Positions 1 through 8,764 of a stretch of 60,319 nucleotides of DNA are shown one piece after another. The translations under genes were made by a program, and so were the position numbers. How positions within the stretch are numbered: the stretch's first letter is position 1; each line of letters opens with the position of its first letter. The notes beneath the pieces are model-generated. The model made no database searches and was not told the DNA's origin. It worked only from the letters and a program-made list of their open reading frames with translations. Origin of the DNA: Bacillota bacterium (GTDB taxonomy: Bacteria; Bacillota; Clostridia; Christensenellales; SZUA-584); NCBI GenBank assembly GCA_023428025.1, contig JAEYZN010000040.1, positions 1 through 60,319 on the forward strand, written 5' to 3'.

Positions 1-1
1 G

Positions 2-442
2 CCCAAGATAGCGCTGGGACCTGTCATTATCATCTGGGTGGGTGCGGGGCAGGCAGCCATTATCACGATGGCGCTGCTTATCTCTGTCGTTGTCACCGTG
101 ATGAGTGTGCTTTCCGGGTTCATGGAGGTGAGCGGCGAGAAGCTGATGCTGATGCGCACGTTCGGCGCCACCAAGCTGCAGATGCTCCGGTTGGTCATAC
201 TGCCGGCGAGTATCCCCTCCATCATCTCCACGATCAAGATCAACGTGGGTATGACGTGGGTGGGCGTCATCGTCGGGGAATACCTGGTCTCTAAGGCTGG
301 GCTGGGTTATCTGATCGTCTACGGCGGGCAGGTGTTCAAGCTGGACCTGGTGATGGCGAGCATACTGATCCTGTCGGTGGTTGCGGTGTTGATGTATCTG
401 GTGGTGGCCTGGGTGGAAAAGCGCTACAACAGGACCCGATAA
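2..442 (+). CDS. ABC transporter permease, C-terminal part (5' end outside the window)
   Basis: The reading frame is open from the first complete codon of the window, so this is the 3' end of a gene that starts upstream. The 146 visible residues show alternating membrane helices and the cytoplasmic coupling (EAA) loop: a run MRTFGA, then about 20 residues further on LPASIPSI. This is the signature of binding-protein-dependent permeases (BPD_transp_1). The PKIALGPVIIIW start and the spacing resemble the SsuC/TauC/NrtB group, which imports sulfonates, nitrate, taurine or thiamine precursors. The substrate cannot be told from this part. A strong hairpin terminator follows 24 bases after the stop. 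The partner ATPase and binding protein are not in the window. Confidence 0.85.
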   Translation, partial: PKIALGPVIIIWVGAGQAAIITMALLISVVVTVMSVLSGFMEVSGEKLMLMRTFGATKLQMLRLVILPASIPSIISTIKINVGMTWVGVIVGEYLVSKAGLGYLIVYGGQVFKLDLVMASILILSVVAVLMYLVVAWVEKRYNRTR

Positions 443-465
443 GCGCAATGACTTGCATATCAGAA

Positions 466-495
466 ATAAAGGGGATGCGAGCGCATTCCCTTTAT
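466..495. terminator. Bidirectional hairpin terminator between convergent genes
   Basis: A 14-bp stem, ATAAAGGGGATGCG against CGCATTCCCTTTAT, has one G-T pair and a 2-base loop. It lies between the plus-strand permease and the minus-strand HD/DUF429 gene. Its A/T-rich ends suit termination in both directions. Confidence 0.75.
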
Positions 496-546
496 AGTTT
501 ATCGTAAACATATGCATTTCCGGCTTTGAACGCTGGGCTTCGTCCA

Positions 547-1824
547 TTACGGCTCAGGCAAAGCATCGATATAGACGACCTGCATCTTAAGCCCGCGCGC
601 GTCTTCCTGTGGGCGTTCGGGCACGGTCAGCAGCGGCTGTGTCAGCGACAGCTGAGCGGTGACGGCGAGACACGCCGCATCGATCAGGTCGTCCTGCGCG
701 GCCTGTTGTTTCCTTATGCCAGCGTGTTCGATGGCAGCGCGCACGGCAGGCTGGTATTTTGAGAGGATGCCAAGCCTCTTTTGCTCTCCGTTCCGCTCCC
801 GTTTTTTCTCCAGCACCGGCGCGCCGGAGAGCTTGGCGAAGCAAAGCTCCGGATGGCTTTCGAGCACGCGCGGACGCATTTGCGCGTGCACCTGAAGATA
901 CTCGTCCAGCTCGCGTATTTTGGGGATGATGCCGATGGACTGGGCGGACAGCGCTTTGCCCAGCACCGCCTTGTTGACGGCGGAGGCCTCTTTCGCATCC
1001 GCATAGACCGCCTGGCGGCAGGGGCAGTTGAATACGCTGGAGGCCTTGCCTTTGAGTATCGTCCGCAGCTGCGCGTCGGGGCGCAGGTCGTTCACGGTCT
1101 CCGGCAGGCCGATGATCATATCGATGAGAATGCGTTCCGCGTCCGCGTGCGCCGCGAACACGTCCGAGATGGCGGGGTACACGTCGATGTCGAAATGGTC
1201 TCCGGTCAGCGCGGCGGCGGCCCAGCCGCCCTTGCAGCCGTCCACGCCCACCACCTTGCGGCTTTCCGCACCGGCGGCCGGTTCTGTCAGCGAGCGGAAC
1301 AGCCGGATGAACTCGCGATACACATCGTCCATATCCCGCAGGCTGTAGTCATGCGCCGTCGACACAAAGGGCGCCGTTTTGAACATGCGGATGTCCATCA
1401 GCGCTTCGAACTCGGCGTGCAGCAGCGCGTCGTCCACGCTCTTTACCGCTTCCCAATCCTCATCCGTCATGCCGGCCAGCCCGAACTTCAGCAATATCAC
1501 ATCAAGGACCTGCTCTTCGATCTCCGCGAAGCCGGTGAGGCGGTGTTTGACGGGGCGCGGGATGTCGGCGATGTACGCCTCCGCGGCGTCGTGCAGCAGG
1601 CAGGCCAATTGCAGGCGCCGGTCGTATCCCCGGCTCTTTGCCTCCAAGGCGCAGTTGACGCAGTGCTGCGCCACCGAATAGAACTGACGGTAATGCCCGT
1701 TGGCGCGCGTCATCAGTGAAAGCGAGTGCGCGATGTCTTCGATCAGTATCTGCCCGGGACGGGCGTTCAGCGGGTCCATCAGCACGCGCGAATAGGTCAT
1801 GATGCAGTTGCTCGGATAATTCAT
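547..1824 (-). CDS. HD-domain phosphohydrolase fused to a DUF429 domain
   Basis: This 425-residue protein has two parts. The N-terminal ~195 residues are an HD-superfamily hydrolase of the YfbR/YfdR kind (5'-nucleotidase-like): SVAQH supplies the first His, LLHDAAEAYIADIP the HD pair and further acidic residues, and VDDALLHAEF the last Asp. From about residue 205 the protein becomes a DUF429 domain, opening with VVGVDGCKGGW and containing DMIIGLPE and LESHPELCF; this domain has an RNase H-like fold and an unknown role. The start chosen is the ATG at 1824, preceded by AAGGAG at 7 bases. The frame stays open 88 codons further upstream, but that part has no coding character. Nucleotide clean-up is a reasonable guess; the substrate is unknown. 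Confidence 0.8.
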   Translation of the reverse strand: MNYPSNCIMTYSRVLMDPLNARPGQILIEDIAHSLSLMTRANGHYRQFYSVAQHCVNCALEAKSRGYDRRLQLACLLHDAAEAYIADIPRPVKHRLTGFAEIEEQVLDVILLKFGLAGMTDEDWEAVKSVDDALLHAEFEALMDIRMFKTAPFVSTAHDYSLRDMDDVYREFIRLFRSLTEPAAGAESRKVVGVDGCKGGWAAAALTGDHFDIDVYPAISDVFAAHADAERILIDMIIGLPETVNDLRPDAQLRTILKGKASSVFNCPCRQAVYADAKEASAVNKAVLGKALSAQSIGIIPKIRELDEYLQVHAQMRPRVLESHPELCFAKLSGAPVLEKKRERNGEQKRLGILSKYQPAVRAAIEHAGIRKQQAAQDDLIDAACLAVTAQLSLTQPLLTVPERPQEDARGLKMQVVYIDALPEP

Positions 1825-1863
1825 AATGCGCTCCTTGGTTAAGGCTGCCTGAATGGCTTTTTT

Positions 1864-1893
1864 ATTATATCCCTTTCTTCCAGCGGCTGTAAA
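1864..1893 (-). promoter_or_regulatory. Sigma-A type promoter of the HD/DUF429 gene
   Basis: Read on the minus strand, TTTACA is separated by 18 bases from a perfect TATAAT, which lies about 40 bases upstream of the chosen start at 1824. This supports that start over the longer open frame. Confidence 0.6.
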
Positions 1894-2072
1894 CATCCAT
1901 GTCTCTTCGTTCTTGTTCCGCGTACAAAGAGCGGCTTGTCCCGCGAAAACAGACGAAATTTGATGTAAAAACCGCGTTTTATAGAAAATCAGGAAACGTA
2001 TGGTAGAAGGCAGTATATTTGATGCGCATAGGGGAAGTTTTAAAGGGAGAAACATTATCAAGAGGAGGACAC

Positions 2073-2330
2073 ATGCAGGCGGCAACACCCCCGGAGGAGA
2101 CGTCTTACGAGCCGTTCATTGCGGGCGGCTGACTGGAAACAGGCGCAAAGGCAAAGCTGACGGCATGTGGGGCAAGGAATTGACCTGCCGTGTCGGCGAG
2201 ATCGTGACGGTCAAGCCCGGACGATCTGAAGGTTCTGGAGGAATACGAAGGGGAGAACGCTTTCGCGCTTCTGACCTGTACACAGCATGCCGGCAGGTGA
2301 CTGCCGGTGCGCTGTGTTCTTGAAGGCTGA
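2073..2330 (+). pseudogene. Decayed sortase gene remnant
   Basis: An ATG at 2073 with AGGAGG 5-10 bases upstream opens a 19-codon frame that ends in TGA. Further on, one frame reads GKELTCRVGEIVTVKP. After a one-base slip near 2219 the text continues as DDLKVLEEYEGENAFALLTC, TQHAGR, a TGA, then LPVRCVLEG. LLTC followed closely by an Arg region is the C-terminal active-site pattern of sortases (TLxTC with a downstream Arg). The catalytic His segment and most of the N-terminus are missing. A hairpin at about 2279-2316 covers the LTC-to-stop region. At least one frameshift and two in-frame stops mean it cannot make a sortase. The 1825-2428 stretch holds this relic, the promoter above and nothing else I can support. 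Confidence 0.55.
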
Positions 2331-2428
2331 ATATAAATACAGGAAGCGGCGGGTGTTCGAATGAGACGGGCATCCGCTGTTTCATTTGCCTTTTGGGGGA
2401 GGCCACCTACCCTGCCTGGTCGCTATTT

Positions 2429-3214
2429 TTATTGGCTTTGGTTACACTCGTTTGGATAATCTGAAGCCGTATCCGCCGTTTTGCGGGTTTTCAGGAAATG
2501 GAATACATAATACGGCAGACGTCCGGCCAGCAGCGCGAAGCCAAGCAGCAGCGGCAGATAATACGGCCATGGAACGATCTGCGTGGGCAGCGGCAGAGCT
2601 GCGGTATACATGTAGTTGCCGCCTGTCAATATGTTGGCCGTGCCCGACAGAACGGCAGCCGCGGCGAGGACGACATAGGCCTTGCGGGCGTTTCTGACCT
2701 GCGGCTCGTAGCCGGGGCCCGGGAGCGAGAGGCAGACGATGCCGAGCGCTGAATGGTAAAGCACGCTCTGCACCGTGCGGAAATGCCAGACCGGATAGTC
2801 GTACAGCGTGGTGAACGGCATAATCAGGGACAACACAAAACCAAGCGTGCCGTATGAAAACGCGAATTCACGCATCCAGCCGCCAAACCTGCCGCGCGAA
2901 AAAAGCGCAGGCGGCAATATGAACATCTGCAGGCCGCACAGCTCCAGCGGCAGGCTGGTTCGGATATCGAATTCGCCGGCGGTGCTTTCCCAGACCAGCC
3001 GCAATATGTTGAGCAGCACAAGGAATCCGTAAACGCAGCCGGCCAGGGCCAGCCGTGAGCGGCTGTGTTGGCGCCGTATGAAGCGGGCAGCGAGCGCAAC
3101 AAGCGCAAAAGCTGCCAGCGTGACGGCGATGTGCGCGGCGGAGAACGGCGCGTAGGGGCCTCCCAGCTTCAGTTCCGGATCATTCCTGCCGAGAAAAAAC
3201 AGGGAAAACATCAT
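2429..3214 (-). CDS. YwaF/TMEM164-like integral membrane protein
   Basis: A protein of 261 residues with about seven hydrophobic helices. The segment TSLPLELCGLQMF in the third helix region, and the later paired helices with PYYLPLLL, match the YwaF family (TIGR02206), whose members have no settled function. The C-terminus is short, charged and probably cytoplasmic. I chose the ATG at 3214, which has GGGGTG a few bases upstream; a GTG at 3220 overlaps that ribosome site and is less likely. It stands alone on the minus strand between the sortase relic and the divergent CotH gene. No nearby gene hints at its job. Confidence 0.7.
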   Translation of the reverse strand: MMFSLFFLGRNDPELKLGGPYAPFSAAHIAVTLAAFALVALAARFIRRQHSRSRLALAGCVYGFLVLLNILRLVWESTAGEFDIRTSLPLELCGLQMFILPPALFSRGRFGGWMREFAFSYGTLGFVLSLIMPFTTLYDYPVWHFRTVQSVLYHSALGIVCLSLPGPGYEPQVRNARKAYVVLAAAAVLSGTANILTGGNYMYTAALPLPTQIVPWPYYLPLLLGFALLAGRLPYYVFHFLKTRKTADTASDYPNECNQSQ

Positions 3215-3408
3215 AAACACCCCACAATACCTTATATCTTATCATATCATATGTTGCAGCCAAATGTTATAATAGAAATTATTCGTTCATTGGTTCCACA
3301 AATCCGGCCTGACCGTCTGCAGTAAAGCAGTCAGACATCTTTGCAAGCAAGTATTTAACCATTTTTTGAAAAATTTATGAATTCCTCTTTATATGGCATG
3401 TTAGAATG

Positions 3409-3437
3409 TTGTTAAATCTGCGTAAAGCGACTATAAT
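3409..3437 (+). promoter_or_regulatory. Promoter of the CotH/lamin-tail protein gene
   Basis: TTGTTA and a perfect TATAAT are separated by exactly 17 bases. The -10 ends 67 bases before the start codon at 3505. The rest of the 290-base gap between the divergent genes (3215-3504) is AT-rich and shows no other feature. Confidence 0.65.
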
Positions 3438-3504
3438 AGGCATTGCGGTTTTGAACCCGGAAACGTCGGGTTGATATCAAGCACAGAAAAAAGACGGGAA
3501 CGGT

Positions 3505-6500
3505 ATGAGAAAAAGGATTATCAGGAAAGCCTTGCTGATCGGTATGTCGATCATCATGGCGATAGCGGCGGCAGGCTGCAGTGTGGAAGCTTCTGCCGAA
3601 AATACAAGAGGACTGATCATATCCGAAGTGGTCAGTTCCAATTCCAATTCACTCGTTGACCCCATATTTGGGCAGCCGGACTGGATCGAGCTTTATAACA
3701 ACACCGACACGACCATCAACCTGAAGGATTATTCAATCATTGAAAACACCACCAATAAGTTTTCCTTCCCCGAAGTGGAACTGGGCCCGGGGGAATACCT
3801 GCTCGTATATTGCTGCGGACAGCCGGAAGGCGTGGAATCGGACGCTGTCTGCACAGGATACAAGTTATCCAAAAACGGCTGCGTATTGACCCTGTCCTCG
3901 CCGAACGGCGCTATTCAGACTCTGGACGTGCCTGCGCTGGAGACAGACCTGGCGTGGGGCCTGGATGCAGACGGAACGTATAAATACTTCATTCCCACGC
4001 CTGGGGAACCCAACACCACCCGCTCCTTCACTTCGCTTGAGGAGCTTAAGAGCAGCGACACGGTGCCGCTGAAGATCACCGAAATGCTGCCCGAAAGCGT
4101 GTCGAACGACGCGCCCTACGGCTGGGTGGAGCTTTATAACGACGGATCGGAAGCCATTGAGCTTTCCAGCCTTTACATCACCGAAAACCTGTCCAATCCC
4201 ACCAAGGCGCGCATGCCCGACATCGAGCTGGCGCCGGGCGCTTACGCGGTGCTCAGGTTCACCGGCGAGACAGGCGAGGACCAGATACCGTTCAGCATCA
4301 GCGCCGGTGAGACCACCATCGCCGTGACCAACAGCATGGGGACCATCGTGGACATGCTGACATGGGACGCAGACACCGTGCCGGGGCTTTCCGTGGGGCC
4401 GGGCAGCGGCGGCGAAGTCTATTACACGCAGCCGACACCGGGCCAGCAGAACGGTGACAGCGAATTGAGCCAGGGCAGCTTTACGGAGGGCGCCGGTGAC
4501 GTGCGCATCAACGAGCTGCTGCTGAAGAATACGTTCTCCGCCATCGACGAGGACGGGGAACGCAGCGAATGGGTGGAGCTGTACAACGCGTCGGGCAAAG
4601 CGGTGGACCTTGGAAACTACGCGCTTTCGGACAACGGAAACCGCCTGCTCAAATGGCGCTTGCCCGGCCGCGAGCTGCCGGCGGGCGGATACGCGCTGAT
4701 CTTCCTGTCCGGCAAAGACAGGACGGACGACGGCGAGCTGCACACCAGCTTCAGGCTGGGCGCCGGGGAGACAAAACTGTTCCTGACGCAGCTGAGCACG
4801 GGGACGTTCGAGGCGGCGGACGTGCCGCAGGAGAACAGCGACAACGTGTCGTACGGCCTTTCGGCGGACGGAACATGGCTGTATTATCCGCAGCCCACGC
4901 CGCAGATGCCCAACGACACGCAAGGGCTTATTGAGATCACGTCGGCGGGCGCCTCCGCACTTGGCCTGATGATCAGCGAAGTGGCGACGGTGAGCGAGGC
5001 CAAAAGCGGCAAGCCCGACTGGGTGGAGATATACAACAATCAGGACAGCGATGTGGACCTGACGGGGTACTATTTGTCCGACTCCCGCAATGACCTGACA
5101 AAATGGCCGGTCGGCTCCACGACGGTCAAGGCGGGCGGATACGCAGTCATTAAGGGTTACAATAAGGATGACGCGACAGGCGAATTAAAAATAAGCAGCT
5201 CCGGCGAGACGCTTTATCTGTCCAGCCCGGCCGGGGTGGTGCTGGACCAGATGGACACGGGCGTGCTGCGGCCCGGATTGTCCAAGGGCATCGTGGACGT
5301 GGCCGTAAGGACAACGGGGTTGTTCCAAACGCCGACGCCCGGTGCAAAGAACAGTGAAAAAACGGTGAGCGGTTACTGCGCCGCGCCTTTTTTTTCTGCC
5401 AAAGGCGGCTATCAGTCGGGGTCCGTCACGCTGGAGATGAGTACAAATACGCCGGACGCAAAGATCCATTATACGCTGGACGGTTCCACACCGACGTCGA
5501 ACTCCACGGTATACAGCGCGCCCATCACCATCTCCTCCACGCAGACGGTGCGGGCCGTTGCCATCGCGCCGGGAAAGCTGAACAGCGACGAGACGGTGGC
5601 CACGTATTTGTTTGAGGAAAAGCACTCGCTTCCCGTCATCTGCCTCTCAATGACGCAGAGCGATTTGAATTATGTGTTCAGCAGCACTGAGCGCAAATAT
5701 GATTACGAGCGTGCGGGATATGTGGAGTATTACGAACCGGACGGCACGCTGGGCGTGCGTTTCCCCGCGGGCTTTCGTATCGCGGGTGCAGGAACCCGCA
5801 CATACCCGCAAAAGTCGATCAACCTGTATATGCGCGGCGGCTACGGGCGCAGCTCTGTGACATATCCTTTCTTTGAGGACTATGATATCAAGACTTTCAC
5901 GTCACTGTCGCTGCGCAACATGGGGCAGGACAGGCCGTTGTCCTGCGTGCGCGACGCTTATTTCCATATGGTCACCAACGGGCTTAACATTGCCAACATG
6001 CAGTCAAGGTTTGCGGCGGTGTATATTAACGGCAGTTACTGGGGTCTGTATGAATTCAAGGAAAACCAGAATGAGGACTATCTGGCCAGCAAATTCGGCA
6101 TCGACCCCGGCAAGCTGGACATGGTGCGCTCCACCAAATACGCGTATGTGGGCACAAGCAAGCAAATCAATGAATTGTTCTCGATCGCCGGAAGCAGCGC
6201 AGGCAGTGAGGAGAAGTGGAACAAGTACATGTCTTTGATCGATGTGGATTATTTTACGGATTATCTGATCGCACAGACGTATTTCAGCAATTCCGACTAC
6301 TATAACCAGAAGTACACCCACACCACGGACAACAGTCTGCCATGGATACCGTTGTTCTTTGATCTGGACGGAGCTTTGAGGAACGGCCCCACTTCCAGCG
6401 CGTGGTCCTTCTTCAACCCGGCAGGTGTGACGAACACCGATGAGCTGGGTGTGATCACCTCTTTTGTGGATATGGGCCTGTTCTATTCGCTGTACCGCAA

Positions 6501-6789
6501 CGGCGAATGGCGCGATCAGTTTATCAAGCGGTATGCGGAGGTGATGAACACCACGCTCTCCGTAGACCACATGCTAGAGGTGTACGATGAGATGGTGGGC
6601 TCCATCCGGGACGAAATGCCGCGCCATATTGAGCGCTGGCATACGCCGTCATCCGTGAGCAAATGGGAGAATGAGATTGAAAAACTCCGAAACTGTATCT
6701 CAGAGCGGCATGATTTTATGATCAAAGAACTGAAAAACAAGTTTGACCTTTCGAATGAAGAGGTAGCCGCGCTGTGGCCCAACGGTTGA
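3505..6789 (+). CDS. Secreted lipoprotein with four lamin-tail domains, a CHB_HEX_C-like domain and a CotH kinase-like domain
   Basis: A protein of 1094 residues. Residues 1-25 are a lipoprotein signal ending in AAAGC, so Cys25 is the likely lipidation site. Four lamin-tail (LTD) repeats follow at about 34-160, 190-310, 332-470 and 486-610; each has an (I/L)xE start and a W(V/I)E(L/I)YN motif, and most close with a PTPG-like turn. About 630-705 resembles the chitobiase C-terminal/FN3-like domain (IHYTLDGSTPTSNSTVY). From about 708 to 1080 is a CotH-type domain with SLRNMGQD, VYINGSYWGLYEFKENQNEDYL and FFDLDGAL. CotH of Bacillus is an atypical protein kinase of spore-coat proteins. LTD repeats usually bind surfaces or DNA outside the cell. 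The gene has its own promoter and terminator. The substrate is unknown. Confidence 0.85.
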   Translation: MRKRIIRKALLIGMSIIMAIAAAGCSVEASAENTRGLIISEVVSSNSNSLVDPIFGQPDWIELYNNTDTTINLKDYSIIENTTNKFSFPEVELGPGEYLLVYCCGQPEGVESDAVCTGYKLSKNGCVLTLSSPNGAIQTLDVPALETDLAWGLDADGTYKYFIPTPGEPNTTRSFTSLEELKSSDTVPLKITEMLPESVSNDAPYGWVELYNDGSEAIELSSLYITENLSNPTKARMPDIELAPGAYAVLRFTGETGEDQIPFSISAGETTIAVTNSMGTIVDMLTWDADTVPGLSVGPGSGGEVYYTQPTPGQQNGDSELSQGSFTEGAGDVRINELLLKNTFSAIDEDGERSEWVELYNASGKAVDLGNYALSDNGNRLLKWRLPGRELPAGGYALIFLSGKDRTDDGELHTSFRLGAGETKLFLTQLSTGTFEAADVPQENSDNVSYGLSADGTWLYYPQPTPQMPNDTQGLIEITSAGASALGLMISEVATVSEAKSGKPDWVEIYNNQDSDVDLTGYYLSDSRNDLTKWPVGSTTVKAGGYAVIKGYNKDDATGELKISSSGETLYLSSPAGVVLDQMDTGVLRPGLSKGIVDVAVRTTGLFQTPTPGAKNSEKTVSGYCAAPFFSAKGGYQSGSVTLEMSTNTPDAKIHYTLDGSTPTSNSTVYSAPITISSTQTVRAVAIAPGKLNSDETVATYLFEEKHSLPVICLSMTQSDLNYVFSSTERKYDYERAGYVEYYEPDGTLGVRFPAGFRIAGAGTRTYPQKSINLYMRGGYGRSSVTYPFFEDYDIKTFTSLSLRNMGQDRPLSCVRDAYFHMVTNGLNIANMQSRFAAVYINGSYWGLYEFKENQNEDYLASKFGIDPGKLDMVRSTKYAYVGTSKQINELFSIAGSSAGSEEKWNKYMSLIDVDYFTDYLIAQTYFSNSDYYNQKYTHTTDNSLPWIPLFFDLDGALRNGPTSSAWSFFNPAGVTNTDELGVITSFVDMGLFYSLYRNGEWRDQFIKRYAEVMNTTLSVDHMLEVYDEMVGSIRDEMPRHIERWHTPSSVSKWENEIEKLRNCISERHDFMIKELKNKFDLSNEEVAALWPNG

Positions 6790-6814
6790 TAAAATCAATC
6801 AATACATAAACAGA

Positions 6815-6839
6815 AGCGTCTGAGAACAGGCGCTTTTTC
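6815..6839 (+). terminator. Rho-independent terminator after the CotH protein gene
   Basis: AGCGTCTG, loop AGAA, CAGGCGCT, then TTTTTCT. The stem has one G-T pair and begins about 25 bases after the stop. Confidence 0.85.
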
Positions 6840-6902
6840 TTTGCGTGTAACAAGATGAATCTGCAGGTGCAGAAAAGCCATAATACATATGAGGTGATAA
6901 AA

Positions 6903-7043
6903 ATGAAAAAGAATAGAGGTATTAAAGCCTATGCGGCGGACAAGGTGCAGCTGAAAGGCGAAGGGCTGTCCCCGCAAAACCAGAACCAACATCACAATAC
7001 GCAAAAAGAGGCCATGGGCCCCAACACGAAAAGGCAGGGATAG
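6903..7043 (+). CDS. Small hydrophilic protein, 46 residues, unknown
   Basis: An ATG at 6903 preceded by GAGGTGAT opens a 46-codon frame rich in Lys, Asn and Gln, with no hydrophobic segment (MKKNRGIKAYAADKVQLKGE, ending GPNTKRQG). Its stop is 3 bases from the next small gene, so the two are probably cotranscribed. Composition and size are reminiscent of small spore-associated proteins of Clostridia, but I cannot match it to a named family. Confidence 0.5.
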   Translation: MKKNRGIKAYAADKVQLKGEGLSPQNQNQHHNTQKEAMGPNTKRQG

Positions 7044-7046
7044 GAC

Positions 7047-7178
7047 ATGGGCAAAAGCAACAAAATGAAGAGCACCAGCAACAACAAGAAGGACGACGGC
7101 ACGTTCCGGTCCAAAAAGATCAAGCACGATCCGCAGGCGGAAAGCGCCCGGGCGGTATTCGGCCGGGATAAGGACTGA
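7047..7178 (+). CDS. Small basic protein, 43 residues, possibly a clostridial CPC_1213-like peptide
   Basis: An ATG at 7047 opens a 43-codon frame that is strongly hydrophilic and lysine-rich in the first half. It ends KHDPQAESARAVFGRDKD. The HDPQAESAR-VFG ending recalls short conserved proteins of Clostridia called CPC_1213; this is from memory and unchecked. GGGATAGGAC just upstream, overlapping the previous stop, could act as the ribosome site. A GC-rich hairpin lies directly after the stop. The role is unknown; a spore or nucleoid association is only a guess. Confidence 0.5.
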   Translation: MGKSNKMKSTSNNKKDDGTFRSKKIKHDPQAESARAVFGRDKD

Positions 7179-7180
7179 CG

Positions 7181-7202
7181 GAAGGGAGGGCAGCCTCCCT
7201 TC
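7181..7202 (+). terminator. GC-rich hairpin after the two small genes
   Basis: A perfect 9-bp stem (GAAGGGAGG / CCTCCCTTC) has a 4-base loop and starts 3 bases after the stop at 7178. No T-run follows, so it is a weak terminator or mRNA-end stabiliser. Between 7203 and 7638 I see no gene I can support; a 25-codon frame at about 7436-7512 (VDKEEINHALEKTMIRALIP...) has coding-like character but no clear ribosome site. Confidence 0.45.
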
Positions 7203-7638
7203 ATCGGCGCAAAACTCATGGGTATTATGGGTATTTGCAGCCCGCCCTCCGGACGCCTAAACCGTTGAGCCAAATGAACCAACCAAATGCTTTTCAGAAG
7301 ACACCGAAGACAACCAGGCATAACGAAATATTATAAAGAAAGGGGCGTCGCTGTGTGACGGATTTATCCGTCAACATGGGCGGCGTCATCGTGTCGTATT
7401 TCGGATGAGCCCAAAACATTCAGCCTTTGATGTGTGGACAAAGAGGAAATCAACCATGCGCTGGAGAAAACTATGATACGCGCATTAATTCCGTATGGGA
7501 TTGTTGCATGAGCAAACCGGTACCGCTGCGCAATGGCACATTCATCGCGAATGATCATCCGGGCAAAAACATTCGCGGCCATATGCTGTAGCGCTGGAGG
7601 GAACGGCTTGCCGGGCTCGCGGGAAAGGAAAAACACAA

Positions 7639-8640
7639 ATGAAAGACGGCATCGCGATAGCGGGCAATTTGATTGTGGACTTTGTGAAGGAGATCGATAT
7701 CTATCCTTCCGAAGGCATGCTGAGCAACATCAGCAACGTGCAGATGAGCGTGGGTGGCTGCGTGACCAACACGGCGATAGACCTGGCGAAGATCGACAGC
7801 AGCCTGCATATCGAAGCGCTGGGTATGGTGGGAGACGACAGCAACGGGCAATATGTGACGGACACGCTTGCACAGTACGGCATCAGTACCGGCGGCGTCA
7901 AGGTCAACGGCAGCACCGTCACGTCGTTTACGGATGTGATGACGGTGTCGGAGGGCAAGGCGCGCACCTTCTTTCACGCCAGGGGCGCCAACGCGGTGTT
8001 CGGCATCGAAGATATCGACTTCGACAGCATAGAAAGCCGTTTCTTCCATATCGGCTATGCGCTGCTGCTGGACCGGTTTGACGCGTCCGATCCGGAGTAC
8101 GGGACGGTGATGGCGAAAGCGCTGGCGTATGCGCAGCAGAAAGGGCTGAAAACGTCGATGGATGTGGTCAGCGAGAACGGCGACCGTTTCGCGCGCGTTG
8201 TCACACCCAGCCTGAAATACTGCGACAATATCATCATCAATGAGGTGGAAGCGTCCATGATATGCGGCACCCCGGTTCGGCGGGACGACGTGCTGGACAA
8301 GGACGCGCTGAAGGCGGTGTGCGGAAAGCTGATGGATGCGGGTGTGCGTGAACGCGTGGTGATCCACGCGCCCGAGGCAGCCTGCGCGCTGGAGCGCGGC
8401 GGCCGTTTCGTGTATGTGCCGTCTCTGCGGCTGCCCTCGGGATATATCAAGGGCACTGTGGGGGCGGGCGACGCGTTCTGTGCGGGCGTGCTCTACTCGT
8501 TTTATCGGGACTATGACATTGAAGAGGCGCTGACGGCTGGGGCGGGCGCTGCGGCCTGCAGCCTGTCAGAGCTGAACGCCATCGACGGCATGAAGAGCCT
8601 GGATGAGATTCGCGGACTGATTGAGAAATACCGCGTGTAA
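7639..8640 (+). CDS. PfkB-family carbohydrate (sugar/nucleoside) kinase
   Basis: A protein of 333 residues, the normal length for ribokinase-like enzymes, which phosphorylate a sugar or nucleoside with ATP in the cytoplasm. The N-terminal substrate-side motif is MSVGGCVTNTAIDLAKI (about 34-50). The C-terminal PfkB signature is GTVGAGDAFCAGVLYSF, where Asp278 is the expected catalytic base and GAGD forms the anion hole. The usual DT of that signature is GT here. The start ATG follows GGAAAGGAAAAACACAA. It has its own terminator and no sugar-transport neighbour, so the substrate is open. Confidence 0.85.
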   Translation: MKDGIAIAGNLIVDFVKEIDIYPSEGMLSNISNVQMSVGGCVTNTAIDLAKIDSSLHIEALGMVGDDSNGQYVTDTLAQYGISTGGVKVNGSTVTSFTDVMTVSEGKARTFFHARGANAVFGIEDIDFDSIESRFFHIGYALLLDRFDASDPEYGTVMAKALAYAQQKGLKTSMDVVSENGDRFARVVTPSLKYCDNIIINEVEASMICGTPVRRDDVLDKDALKAVCGKLMDAGVRERVVIHAPEAACALERGGRFVYVPSLRLPSGYIKGTVGAGDAFCAGVLYSFYRDYDIEEALTAGAGAAACSLSELNAIDGMKSLDEIRGLIEKYRV

Positions 8641-8697
8641 GGGCCGTGTACGGGCAGCTGTACCGCCAACTCTCCATAATACGGTTACCTGCAATTC

Positions 8698-8724
8698 GCC
8701 GGAAATCTCCGGCTTTCTTTTTTT
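8698..8724 (+). terminator. Rho-independent terminator after the PfkB kinase gene
   Basis: GCCGGA, loop AATC, TCCGGC, then TTTCTTTTTTT. Confidence 0.9.
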
Positions 8725-8764
8725 ATTTTACATAGATGGACCATGATTGAAGTTACCGCATTGG

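Noticed and set aside
781..1719. Long plus-strand open frame opposite the HD/DUF429 gene
   Set aside because: It is the complement of a clear gene, rich in Arg/Ala/His, with no family motif and no ribosome site.
3253..3272. TTGCAG...TATAAT near 3253 as a promoter
   Set aside because: The spacer is only 8 bases; the TTGTTA-17-TATAAT at 3409 is far better.
7203..7638. Possible small genes before the PfkB kinase
   Set aside because: Short frames (for example 25 codons near 7436) lack ribosome sites and family similarity, so none is listed as a gene.
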